Source: Prasinococcaceae sp. CCMP 1430
Taxonomy: Eukaryota > Prasinodermophyta > Palmophyllophyceae > Prasinococcales > Prasinococcaceae
Length of the DNA stretch: 21,536 nucleotides
Direction: 5' to 3'
Assembly: GCA_013416795.1 (NCBI GenBank)
Contig: RQSC01000014.1
Coordinates: 112,302 to 133,837 of the forward strand
Part shown: piece by piece, positions 1 to 10,138 of the stretch
How positions within the stretch are numbered: position 1 is the stretch's first letter
Layout of the letters: each line of letters opens with the position of its first letter
Translations under genes and position numbers: made by a program
Notes under the pieces: generated by a model
Told to the model about the DNA's origin: nothing
The model's database searches: none
The model's input: only the letters and a program-made list of their open reading frames with translations

Positions 1-244
1 GCGCGCGACCGGCGCGGCGGCGGGCGCCATCACCCGACGCCGCGCGGCAAGAGGACGGCACCGCGAGGTGTTCGGGGGGGAAGAAGGCTGCGCGTGTGTG
101 TTGTTGTGGGGGCCCGGGCGTGTGGGGCCACCTTCACGTGTGCGCCGGCTGTCAATCCCGCCGACGCGGCGGGACGCGCGCGCCCCGCGCGGCGCGCCCC
201 GCGCGTTGGAAGGGGGGCCGGGGGCACGCGCGCGCGCTGACTGT

Positions 245-261
245 GCGCGCGCGCGCGCGCG
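245..261. repeat. Alternating CG dinucleotide tract
   Basis: A run of strictly alternating G and C, 17 bases long, in a GC-rich intergenic stretch. Such runs are prone to slippage and can adopt Z-DNA. Confidence 0.8.
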
Positions 262-293
262 AGCGCAGCGCGCGAGTGGATAAGTCCGCCGAA

Positions 294-316
294 CCGAAAA
301 CAAAAAAGGTTTTCGG
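294..316. repeat. Inverted repeat in AT-rich island
   Basis: CCGAAAAC (294-301) and GTTTTCGG (309-316) are perfect reverse complements separated by seven bases, aaaaaag. The hairpin sits in an AT-rich island about 670 bases before the RPL31 start codon. Its role is unknown. It could be part of a promoter, or the 3' end of a gene lying off the left edge. Confidence 0.5.
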
Positions 317-349
317 GCGTTTTTGCCGGAAAGTACCACGAAATAAACA

Positions 350-359
350 AAATCAAAAT
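350..359 (+). promoter_or_regulatory. Near-match to the AAATCGAAAT decamer
   Basis: AAATCAAAAT differs by one base from the decamer found upstream of GMP synthase, the J-domain gene and the F-box-like gene. It lies in an AT-rich island 626 bases upstream of the RPL31 start, in the same orientation as that gene. A regulatory role is inferred only from the recurrence. Confidence 0.3.
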
Positions 360-984
360 CCGGGGTCTTCGGAAAGACGGCGGCGTGCGGCGTGATGTGT
401 TGCAATGCGATTTGATGTGGGGAAGGGAGAGAGCGCTGCGGCCGCTCTGGAAGGGTGGCAGGACGTCATGTTCGCCACTGTGGACGCCGAGTACGACGAG
501 CGCGAGCGCCCGGGAGCGCGCGCGGCGGTCTGTGCCCGACCTCGCGCTGCCGCCGGTCGGCGATGCGCCACGGTTGCGCCTTTGGCGCCGGCCGCAGCAG
601 CTGCCACCATGCATGGCGTCCACGCCTGGATGGCGCGAGCAGCGAGCGCGGCAGCGCATGCGTGCGCCCGATCGCGTCTCGCTCGTGCTCGAGGAAAAGA
701 AGCGCGGCCGCATTTTGGGCCTCGGCCGCATGCAGGCTGTGCGCCGCGGCGCCGCAGTGCCGCAGAGCGGCAGCGCTTGTGCAGGCGGCGCACGTGGGTG
801 CTGGGCGCGCCGCGTCGATGAGGCTGCTACGGCATCCTTTCCGACGGCTTCAGTTTGCGGGTGTGTGGTATGCCAGTGCCTGCATGTCGCGCCCGACGCT
901 GACTCACTCGCGGCCACCCCTTCTCTGTCGCTCTCACTGCTTGTGCGCTCCCTCTTGCACGTGTAGTTTCCCCCGCCGCTCATC

Positions 985-1314
985 ATGCCGAAGGCCATGG
1001 ACACCTGCTGCCGCGAGTACACCATCCACCTTGCCACGCGCGTGCACGGCAAGACCTTCAAGAAGAAGGCGCCGACCGCCGTGAAGAAGGTGAAGGAGTT
1101 CGCGCAGAAGATGATGGGCACGTCGGACGTGCGCGTGGACACGCGCCTCAACAAGGCGCTGTGGGCTGGCGGCATCCGCTCGACGCCGAAGCGCATTCGC
1201 GTGCAGATCGAGCGCAGGCGCGCCGACGACGAGGACGCCAAGGAGGAGTTCTACAGCTACGTCACCCACGTTGAGGGCGACTTCCGCGGCCAGGGCGTCA
1301 AGGTCATCGAGTAA
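985..1314 (+). CDS. RPL31: 60S ribosomal protein L31 (eL31)
   Basis: Structural protein of the large cytosolic ribosomal subunit, located near the peptide exit tunnel. The 109-residue single-exon frame has the full family length. It shows the conserved order of eL31: an N-terminal [19 protein letters not shown] segment, the [20 protein letters not shown] helix region, then [19 protein letters not shown] and a YVTHVEGDF tail. The ATG at 985 is the only sensible start because the conserved segment begins within a dozen residues, and it is preceded by a pyrimidine-rich leader. The 3' flank is short and AT-enriched (gactattaacaag), and the ABC transporter gene converges on it 172 bases downstream. 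No intron is visible. This family is unmistakable. Confidence 0.97.
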   Translation: MPKAMDTCCREYTIHLATRVHGKTFKKKAPTAVKKVKEFAQKMMGTSDVRVDTRLNKALWAGGIRSTPKRIRVQIERRRADDEDAKEEFYSYVTHVEGDFRGQGVKVIE

Positions 1315-1370
1315 AGCGCCATCCCGCGCCTGTAAGATGTCTTGACTATTAACAAGAGGTGCTGCGCGTT

Positions 1371-1425
1371 ACGCATGTGCGCCAGCGCGTGCATGCGTGC
1401 GCGCGTGCGTGCATCCGCGTGGACG
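1371..1425. repeat. Purine-pyrimidine alternating GC/TG tract between convergent genes
   Basis: The stretch is dominated by repeated gcgtgcatgcgtgcgcgcgtgcgtgcat-type alternation, with several GCATGC palindromes. It sits between the 3' ends of RPL31 and the ABC transporter gene, where transcription from both sides converges. It may be Z-DNA-prone; no function is assigned. Confidence 0.5.
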
Positions 1426-1486
1426 CAACGAAACTGTGTTACTGCTGTGCTCGCGTACGCGTCATCGCACGCGCGTTGACGTGATC

Positions 1487-4400
1487 TCAGCCGCCTGCGC
1501 TCGGATTTTGGCCTGCGCTCGGATTGTCCGCCGGTTGTTTTGGTGGCGGCTTCGGCGGCGGTGCTGGAGGCGGAGCTAGTGCCTGACCCGAAACCAGTTT
1601 TGAGTACGCGCCGCCACGAGAGAGTAGCTCCTTGTGCGTCCCGCGCTCGATGACTTGGCCCTTGTTGAGGACGCAGATCTGGTCGCAGGAGCGGATGGTG
1701 CTCAGTCTGTGCGCTACGACGAGCACCGTGCGGCCGCGCATGCAGCGCTCGAGCGCCTCGTGCACGAGGCGCTCCGACTGAACATCCAGCGCGCTGGTCG
1801 CTTCGTCCAGGATGAGCACCTTTGGCGCCTTGAGGATTGCACGCGCGATGGCGATGCGCTGCTTTTGCCCGCCGCTGAGCGCCGTGCCGCGCTCGCCAAC
1901 CATCGTGTCGTATCCCTCGGGAAATTGCTCGATGAAGGAGTGCGCATTGGCCTCCTTGGCCGCGGCGACCACCTCCTCGTCGCTCGCGTTGGGGCGCGCG
2001 AAGCGGATATTCTCCTTCACTGACGCGCTGAAGAGAAGCGGCTCCTGGCCGACGACCCCCATGTTGCCGCGAAGCCAGTCCAGGTCGAGCGTCTTGATGG
2101 GCGAGCCATCGACCAAAACCTCGCCGCTGTCAACATCGTACAGGCGCAACAGTAGCTGCGCAATGGTTGACTTGCCCGCACCGCTCGGACCGCACAGCGC
2201 TGTCGACGTGCCTGGCTCGAGAACCAAATCCACGCCGTGCAGCACCTGCGCATCCTGGCGAGTTGGGTAGGCGAAGTCGACGCCCCTCAGCTCCAGCCTG
2301 CCCTTCATGTGGCCACGAGACCAGCGCGGTATGGTGCCACCGCGCCCGCCAGCGTTCATCTCAATCTCGACGGGCTCTGACAGCGCGATGTAGTAGTGTA
2401 TCACAGCGGCCCCGCCGCGCATGATGGTCTCTTGCATGCCCGTGAGAGTGCCGAAGGCCATTGCCGCGCGCTGCGCGTAGTTCAGGATGCTCGTGAGCTG
2501 CCCAACTGTGAGCTCTCCCCTGTTCACGAGCATCGCCCCATAGAGCATAAAGACGACCTGGCCGCCCGCGGCGAGGAAACTGGAGAATGCGCCCGACCGG
2601 GCGATGCTGTTGGTAACTCTTGCGCCGAGATATTCCGCCTTTTGGAGCATCTTTTCAAATTTGTCTGCGGTGCGCCCCTCGGCGGCAAAGTGCCTGACGG
2701 TGCGAACGCCCGCCAGAGCCTCGAGCGCGTAGCTCTTGGCGGCGCCGCCCGCCTCGAGTGCCGCATGGATGAGCGACCGCAGATTGCCCCCGCTCATCAT
2801 TGCAAGCATGACTGCCGGAGGTAGGGTGAGCCCGATGAATTTGGCCATCTTAGGCGACGTGCCTAAAATGTACCCGCCCGCCACGCAGAACGTGGCGCTC
2901 GCGTTCACCATTCCAACTAAAAGCTCCTTCACGATGACGTTGCAAGACGCATTGACGTCGTCAGACATGCGCTGCACGAGCACGGCCGTGTCAGTGCGGT
3001 CGAAGAACGCAATGTCCTTCGCCAGCATCTCGCCGAACAGCCTCGCTTGCATTGAGACAATCATGCTCCTCATCACGCGCTGCGACACCTGCACGGACAG
3101 CAGGCGCATCACGCCCATGCCGACGAGCTGGGCCATCGCAATCCCGAACGGCCGCAACGGCGGCACGCCGCCCGCCCTCGTCGTGCCCCCGGCGATGACA
3201 TCAAACAGCTGCCCGATTATGGCCGGTGCCGTCGCCTGCGCCAAGAAGCTCCCCATCGAAAAGCAAGCTACCAGCCCGAGCGACCATTTATACTCCCAGA
3301 CAAGCACCATCAGTGCAAGCAATGGCGACGCGGTCTCCTCATCAGGCACACTTGGCACGGCGTCCACGGCGCTGTTCGCCACACCTTTGGGGATCCTGCC
3401 CGCGCTGCTGGTCTCGCTCGACCCATCAATGAGGTCTTCGTCACCGTCAATGCCGTCGTGGCCATTCTCGCTCGCGAAAATGTGTGCAAAGGCGCTGTCG
3501 ACCTCGCAGTCGGTCTCGCCAGCGTCGACTTGGGAGACATCCTGCTCACGATCAACGAACTCACTGGTGCATTCGGCGACGGCGCCATCGGCACCGGCTG
3601 CCGTCACCGCGGCCGCGGCGGCGCTCTCGTCGGAGCCGACGGGAGATCCTGCTGTGTGCTGCTCCTCCTCATAGACCGCGCCCTCGGGCGCACTGCAGGA
3701 TTCGATCGTGCCCTCTTCGCGAGTTCCATCAGGACGACGCTTGTCGTCACCGGCGGCGACTTCCGTGGGGGCAGAGCCCTCTTCAGGCGTCTCGGAGGGG
3801 AGGGCATCCTGCTGATGCTCAACAGGTGCATTGGTGCCGCCGCCGCCGCCGGCGGCGTCAACCGCGGCCGGTGCCATTGGCACGTCGTCTTCTACATGCG
3901 CCTCAACGGGTGGGGCATCCTGCAGATGTTCAACGAGCGCATCGATGTCGGCGACGTCGGTGTCGGCGGCTGCGGCGCCATTGGCGTTATCGACGCGCTG
4001 CTCGGCTCCGGTGGACGCGCCTTCCTCCTCGCGCTCGTCCACCGCTTCCACGCGCTCACACGTATTGGCCGGCACGTGTGCAGCACCGATGGCATTTTCT
4101 GTTGCGCACGTGTCCTCAACGAGCGCTTCGGTGGGGGTATCACCCTGCTGATCTTCAGCGAGCGCGTTGGTGGCGTCGGCGCTGGCACCGTCGTCCTCGC
4201 CATCGGCGGGAACATCATCGGCAATTTCGGCGCTCGCCTTGGCTCCGTCAGAAGCGCCAGCCTGCGCCTCCCCGCCCTCCTCCGCAACGCACTCGGATAC
4301 GTCGGAGGCGCCTTCCGCAACGCATTCCGGTGTCGCTTTCGCCGCTTCAACAGCCTCCTTATGCTTTTCCTGCTCTTCCACCCATTCCGACACATCGCGG

Positions 4401-4833
4401 GCGCCTTCTGCGACGCATTCGGGCATTGCATTGATGATTGCCGCCTCGAGCGGCGAGGTCGCCGCGCTCAGCCACGAGCCGAGCGCGAGCGCGGCAGTCA
4501 CGGCGTGAGCGGCCGCAGGCGAGAGCGAAGTTGCCGTTCCGCCGGTGGACGACGCAGCAGCGTACGCGCCAGCGCCGGCGCCGGCGGCGATCGCAGCCGC
4601 GGCTGCGAGCGTGTACGCGGAGTAGCAGGATGCCGCGCCGGCACTCGCGCCGGCTCCCGCCCCTGCGCCAGCGCTCGCGCCGCCGAATGCAGTGGTGCGC
4701 CCCAACGGGTGCGCGGCGAAGTGCGCGGTTGAGTCCAGCCGCGCGCGCTCATGTTCTTTTACGAGTTTCCGCACGCACCCCGCGTGCAGTGTGGCCTCGT
4801 GTCGCGTGCGGCGGTGCGGACGCGCGTGTGCAT
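1487..4833 (-). CDS. ABCB-type half ABC transporter with long acidic N-terminal extension
   Basis: An integral membrane exporter that would dimerise to form an ATP-driven pump. Counting from the ATG at 4426 (979 residues), residues 1-365 are acidic and Ala/Glu-rich with imperfect repeats. A type-IV ABC transmembrane domain spans about 369-681 and one nucleotide-binding domain lies at about 710-945: Walker A GPSGAGKST (746-754), Q-loop Q794, signature LSGGQ (850-854), Walker B VLILDEA (870-876) and switch His906. All catalytic motifs are intact. The membrane domain resembles the ABCB8/ABCB10/Mdl1/TAP group, whose members sit in mitochondria, plastids or ER. The substrate cannot be told. The start is uncertain: the frame stays open upstream to 4978 with no ATG. 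A possible small first exon runs from ATG 4833 to 4779, with a 116-nt intron (4663-4778; donor GTGCGTGC, acceptor GGCGCAG) that keeps frame; this is inference. The Pro-rich C-terminal tail has a doubled NPSAG motif. Confidence 0.88.
3740..4423 (-). repeat. Degenerate protein repeats in the transporter N-terminus
   Basis: Two copies of PECVAEGAxDVSExVxE lie about 31 residues apart near 4370 and 4280. Further on there are three copies of a roughly 30-residue unit with the pattern NALxEDQQGDxPxEALVEDxxA (starting near 4171, 3946 and 3835). They are seen at protein level and are degenerate at DNA level. They suggest expansion of the acidic extension by internal duplication. Confidence 0.6.
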
Positions 4834-4965
4834 GACGCGCGGGGCGGGCGGGTGCGGGGTGGGGGTTGAGGAGGGCTGTTGGGGTGTGAGAGGGGCCGCG
4901 GCGGAGGGGGAGGGACGGACGGGGCAACGAGAATGAATGGGGTTTTGGGATTTTTTGGGGCTGCG

Positions 4966-4977
4966 TGACACGTGTCA
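4966..4977. promoter_or_regulatory. 12-bp palindrome TGACACGTGTCA with G-box core
   Basis: A perfect 12-base palindrome containing CACGTG, lying between threonine synthase and the likely start of the ABC transporter gene. CACGTG is the classic core bound by bHLH and bZIP factors in plants and other eukaryotes. A regulatory role here is inferred from position and symmetry only. Confidence 0.4.
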
Positions 4978-5112
4978 AGGCATCCGGGGGGCGGCGGTCG
5001 CGGAGGCCTCATCAAATTGCACCGCCCGGGGCCTCGAGCGCCCGGCTCCGCATCGAAATGAACGCATATACAAACCCTGATAGCGCAAAACCCTTAATAC
5101 TGACTGTTCTTT

Positions 5113-6585
<1,473 letters not shown>

Positions 6586-6781
6586 AACATGACCATCATG
6601 AGGGTGCGCAACTAGGTGCTAGCGAGACGAGGGACGCTGGCCTCTGTGGCGCCGGCGCACACAGACGCCGGCGCGGCCCACTCATCAGCGGTGCGCAGCC
6701 GTCCCACGCCGCGCGATGCCTCACATGCTCGCGCCCTGACGCCACGCTGCGACGCGCGCTCGCTTGCAATACGCGGCGCAG

Positions 6782-7035
6782 GTGCTACTCGGCCTGATGG
6801 ACGCAGGGCTGCTCTACTTCGTGATTGACCTCTTCTTTCAGGAGCTGCAAACGGGCCGCGGCGACTGCCTCCGCCCGATTATGGCGCTTCAGGCAATCTC
6901 TGCGAGCACCATGCTGATGACGTGCGTGCAAATGGACCCGCCACCTGCGAAACGGGCGTCGATAAGGACGCGGACACCGGCGCAAGCACCGGCGCCGACG
7001 AGCCCAAGACCATCACGGAAAAGAAGGAGGAGTAA
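6782..7035 (+). CDS. Unrecognised small gene, probably spliced (3' part)
   Basis: I do not recognise this protein. From 6782, after a GCGCAG acceptor-like site, a frame encodes VLLGLMDAGLLYFVIDLFFQ followed by ELQTGRGDCLRPIMALQAIS, which reads as one or two hydrophobic segments with good codon use. That frame decays into Arg/Pro-rich sequence after about 6930. At the same point another frame becomes plausible and ends in TGADEPKTITEKKEE and a TAA at 7033-7035. A 65-nt intron from 6922 (donor GTGCGTGC) to 6986 (acceptor CGCAAG) would join the two in phase. A possible first exon starts at ATG 6589 and ends before a GTGCGC donor at 6604, giving a product of roughly 67 residues. A frameshifted pseudogene is the alternative. 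The gene is divergent from threonine synthase. Confidence 0.35.
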
Positions 7036-7692
7036 TGGACGCCCGGAAGAGGGGTTGGAAACACGCCCCGAATCGCGCTGCGAGGGCGGTGCACTGGCGC
7101 CGCGCGCGGTCGCCTGCGTGCATGCACAGGAGTAAAACGTTGAAGCTGTGCACATCCACGTCACGGGCTCACGGGGCAGTGGCGGCGTGTCAGCCGCAAG
7201 AATCATCTCCCCCGGGTCGAGCGCGTTCGCGCCGCTCGCTCGCTAGTGAGGACGCAGACATGCAATGAACTCAATGATGTTATTATAATGTATAACTAGC
7301 CTATTCCACGACCTGATTGAAACCTCAGCGATACGCGCGAGGAGGGCGCGGCGGCCGCGGGGATGGAGGGGAGGAGGTCATGAGGAGAGGACGCGGACGC
7401 GAGCGTGCGGTCCCACGGCCGGCGCGCGCGGCGCCGACCGACCTACGCAGAGGGGGCGCCAGCCAGCGCACCTACCAGCCACCCGCCCGCCCACCCGCCG
7501 AGACCAACCAACCCGCACGCACACACACACCGCATCCCAGCCACAGACAGGCAGCGCCCGCGCCGTGCCCCTCGTCGCTTCGCCGCCGCGTTCCTTCCTC
7601 GCCCACGACCGAATCCGACGCCGCTGTCTGTCCTCGTCCACGTGGGGGCGGTGGCATCACAACATCGCAGTCACAGTTTGTTGTGAGCGTGG

Positions 7693-7736
7693 ATAAAAAT
7701 AAAAATAAAAATAAATCAAAATCGAAATCAAAAAGA
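7693..7736 (+). repeat. A-rich hexanucleotide repeat (ATAAAA)n with tail
   Basis: Three ATAAAA units and one ATAAAT, followed by tcaaaatcgaaatcaaaaag. This is a strongly AT-rich island within a GC-rich intergenic region, upstream of GMP synthase. Confidence 0.75.
7719..7728 (+). promoter_or_regulatory. AAATCGAAAT decamer upstream of GMP synthase
   Basis: Exact copy of the decamer also found at 16163 and 20292, in the same orientation as the downstream gene and 607 bases before its ATG. A role as promoter or factor-binding element is inferred from recurrence in AT-rich intergenic islands. Confidence 0.4.
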
Positions 7737-7937
7737 AGTATCTGGGATGATACTGTTGTACATACGCGCGCGAATCGAAAACGCGCATGAAAAAAGCAAG
7801 AGAAAACCTGCAGCGCCCGCGTTTTTCCCCCTTTTTTTTCCGTCTCCCTCCTCCCCTGCCCGTCGCGGCGGCGCCCACCGGCCCGCAGCCGCCGCCAGCC
7901 GCCGCCGCCCTCCAGCACAGCGGCCGCGGCCCGAAAA

Positions 7938-7970
7938 GCGCGCGCGCGCGCGCGCGCGCGCGCGCGCGCG
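7938..7970. repeat. Long alternating CG tract
   Basis: Thirty-three bases of strictly alternating G and C, the longest such run in the window, upstream of GMP synthase. It is Z-DNA-prone and likely variable in length between strains or assemblies. Confidence 0.85.
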
Positions 7971-8299
7971 AGCGCCCGCTTTTTTCGCTCCGGGCTCCCG
8001 AATGATTCCGATCGTCGCCGCGAGCGCCGGCCGGCGCGCCTCTCTCACTCACCCCTTGCCCGGCTGGGGACCCGCAGCGTGGCATGCCACGGACGGACGG
8101 AAGGACGGAGCCGGAGCGGGCGCCGCACCTGACTGGCCCGGTTGTCTCGGTGGGTCGGGCGGCAGAGCAGAGCTTCTCGCCCGCGCGCACGCGAGAATCG
8201 ATCGACGGGCGATGGGCGACGGAGCAGGCGGCTGCACGAGCGAGAGCGAAAGGCGAGCGGGCTGTCTGAAACATGGTCGCCCGTGGGTGAATGTATCGC

Positions 8300-8300
8300 N
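8300..8300. other. Ambiguous base (N) upstream of GMP synthase
   Basis: A single N 26 bases before the chosen GMP synthase ATG. It does not affect the conserved coding region but could hide an indel in the leader. Confidence 0.9.
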
Positions 8301-8325
8301 GGTGGCGGGAACGGACGCCGCGGCG

Positions 8326-9990
8326 ATGGCGATGACGGGCGGCGAGCCGCCCTCGAAGCGCGCGAAGGCCGCGGATGGCGGCGCCAACACGGGGCCGGCG
8401 GCGGGAACGCACGCAGGCGGCGTGGTCATCCTCGACTACGGCTCGCAGTACACCCAGCTCATTGCGCGCAAGGTGCGCGAGCTCGGCGTGTACGCCGTGC
8501 TGCTGCCCGGCGACGCCGAGCTCAGCCGCGTGCAGGAGCACAAGCCCGCGGCGGTCGTGCTCAGCGGTGGGCCGAACTCGGTGCACTGGGAGGGCGCGCC
8601 GCAGGCGCCCGAGGGCTTCTGGGAGTGGCAGGAGGAGGTGGGCACGCCCACGCTCGGCATCTGCTACGGCATGCAGCTCATCGTCAAGACGTTCGGGGGC
8701 GTCGTGACGCCGGGCGACGCCAAGGAGTACGGCCGCATGGTCATCCACGCCGAGGACGGCTCCTCGCTGTACAACGGCCAAGCGCTGGAGCAGAGCGTGT
8801 GGATGTCGCACGGCGACGAGGCGTCCGAGCTGCCGTCGGGCTTCACCTGCGTCGCGCGCTCCGCGCAGGCCGTCTGCGTGGCCATCGAGAACACCACGCG
8901 CAAGGTGTACGGCATCCAGTACCACCCCGAGGTGACGCACAGCGAGAAGGGCATCGAGACGCTCAGGAACTTCGTGTTCAACATCGCGGGCTGCGCGAAG
9001 AACTGGACCATGCAGGACGTGCTCGACGAGCAGGTCGCTGCCATCCGCGCCAAGGTGCCGGAGGGTGCGCACGCCATCTGCGCCCTGAGCGGCGGCGTGG
9101 ACTCGTGCGTCGCCGCCACGCTGGTGCACCGCGCCATCGGCGACCGCCTGCACTGCGTGTTCGTGGACAACGGCCTGCTCCGATACAAGGAGGCGGAGCG
9201 CGTGATGAGCATGTTCAAGGATCAGCTGCACCTGCCCGTGACGCTCGTGGATGCCAAGGAGGAGTTCCTCGGCAAGCTCAAGGGCGTGACCGAGCCCGAG
9301 AAGAAGCGCAAGATCATCGGCGCCGAGTTCATCGCAGTCTTCGACAGGTTCGCCAAGGGGCTCGAGGCGGAACTCGGTCATGTCCCGGAGTTCCTCGTGC
9401 AGGGCACGCTGTACCCCGACGTCATCGAGAGCGCGCCGCCGCCGGGCTCGGGCATGAAGCACTCGCACACCATCAAGAGCCACCACAACGTGGGCGGCCT
9501 GCCGGAGAAGATGCGCTTCGCGCTCATCGAGCCGCTGCGCTGGCTCTTCAAGGATGAGGTGCGGCGGCTTGGTGCGCTGATCGAGGTGCCCAAGATGTTC
9601 CTTTCGAGGCACCCCTTCCCGGGTCCCGGCCTCGCGGTGCGCGTGATCGGCGACGTGTGCGCGGAAGGCGCGCTTGACACCATCCGCCTGGTGGACGAGA
9701 TCTTCATCGAGGAGATCAAGGCCGCCGGCCTGTACGACGAGATCTGGCAGGCGTTCGCGGTGCACCTGCCGGTCAAGTCGGTGGGCGTGCAGGGCGACTG
9801 CCGCACGCATCGTCACGTGGTCGCGCTGCGCGCTATCACCTCTGCCGATGGTATGACCGCCGACTGGTACGACTTCACGCCAGCATTCCTGCGCCAGGTC
9901 AGCACCAAGATTTGCAACCGAGTGGAGGGCGTGAACCGCGTCGCCTACGACATCACAAGCAAGCCGCCGGCGACTGTCGAGTGGGAGTGA
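8326..9990 (+). CDS. GMPS: GMP synthase (glutamine-hydrolysing)
   Basis: Converts XMP, ATP and glutamine to GMP in the last step of guanylate synthesis. The 554-residue product has both catalytic parts. The class I glutamine amidotransferase is at about 31-220, with VVILDYGSQYTQLIARKVRE, nucleophile Cys113 in GICYGMQ, and His200 and Glu202 in YHPEVTHS. The ATP-pyrophosphatase domain has the P-loop SGGVDS (255-260). The dimerisation domain follows, with QGTLYPDVIES, RHPFPGPGLAVRV, QGDCRTHRHVVALR and the canonical C-terminal PPATVEWE. The length matches the short bacterial/plant form and lacks the roughly 130-residue insertion of the vertebrate enzyme. ATG 8326 was chosen because only about 30 poorly conserved residues precede the conserved domain; a second in-frame ATG lies at 8332. 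Upstream the frame is open but low in complexity. POP4 converges 148 bases downstream. Confidence 0.97.
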   Translation: MAMTGGEPPSKRAKAADGGANTGPAAGTHAGGVVILDYGSQYTQLIARKVRELGVYAVLLPGDAELSRVQEHKPAAVVLSGGPNSVHWEGAPQAPEGFWEWQEEVGTPTLGICYGMQLIVKTFGGVVTPGDAKEYGRMVIHAEDGSSLYNGQALEQSVWMSHGDEASELPSGFTCVARSAQAVCVAIENTTRKVYGIQYHPEVTHSEKGIETLRNFVFNIAGCAKNWTMQDVLDEQVAAIRAKVPEGAHAICALSGGVDSCVAATLVHRAIGDRLHCVFVDNGLLRYKEAERVMSMFKDQLHLPVTLVDAKEEFLGKLKGVTEPEKKRKIIGAEFIAVFDRFAKGLEAELGHVPEFLVQGTLYPDVIESAPPPGSGMKHSHTIKSHHNVGGLPEKMRFALIEPLRWLFKDEVRRLGALIEVPKMFLSRHPFPGPGLAVRVIGDVCAEGALDTIRLVDEIFIEEIKAAGLYDEIWQAFAVHLPVKSVGVQGDCRTHRHVVALRAITSADGMTADWYDFTPAFLRQVSTKICNRVEGVNRVAYDITSKPPATVEWE

Positions 9991-10138
9991 GCGCAGCTCG
10001 CAGCGCTCGCCACGCGCCGCGCCTTGGCGGCAAGCGGTGGCCTCGCGCGCTGAGATTACTTCACCAGTATTTATAGTAACCACTTTGCGCACAACGGCCA
10101 CCGCGCGCTGTCTGCGTGGCTTGTATTGACCGCCTCGG

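Larger units (their letters stand above)
1..984. other. Intergenic region upstream of RPL31
   Basis: No convincing gene is seen. Open frames exist on both strands but are Ala/Arg-rich, mutually overlapping and resemble no family I know. The best of them is a plus frame from 405 to 821, whose first 40 residues look mildly coding before it turns into low complexity. The region holds an alternating CG run at 245-261 and an AT-rich island at about 284-362 with an inverted repeat. The last 60 bases before RPL31 are pyrimidine-rich, as is common for ribosomal-protein leaders. It probably contains the RPL31 promoter and 5' UTR. Confidence 0.6.
7036..8325. other. Gene-poor stretch upstream of GMP synthase
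   Basis: About 1.3 kb without a convincing gene. An AT-rich patch at 7264-7320 may be the 3' end region of the small gene to the left. Next come a CA-rich and C-rich stretch (7480-7560), an A-rich repeat (7693-7736) holding an AAATCGAAAT decamer, a second near-match at 7773-7781, and a long alternating CG run (7938-7970). The rest is GC-rich with random-looking open frames. It most likely contains the GMP synthase promoter and leader. Confidence 0.6.

Noticed and set aside
30-1241. Minus-strand frame of 403 codons overlapping RPL31
   Set aside because: About a fifth of it is antisense to RPL31 and the rest is low-complexity Arg/Ala/Ser. No recognisable domain.
1331-1335. TGTAA, the green-algal polyadenylation signal, after RPL31
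   Set aside because: It is not repeated near the other stop codons I checked (threonine synthase, GMP synthase, importin-11, CHMP5, J-domain gene), so it is probably chance and gives no taxonomic evidence.
3458-4732. Plus-strand frame of 424 codons
   Set aside because: It is antisense to the acidic repeats of the ABC transporter. The minus frame runs continuously into an intact ABC transporter, so the minus strand is the coding one.
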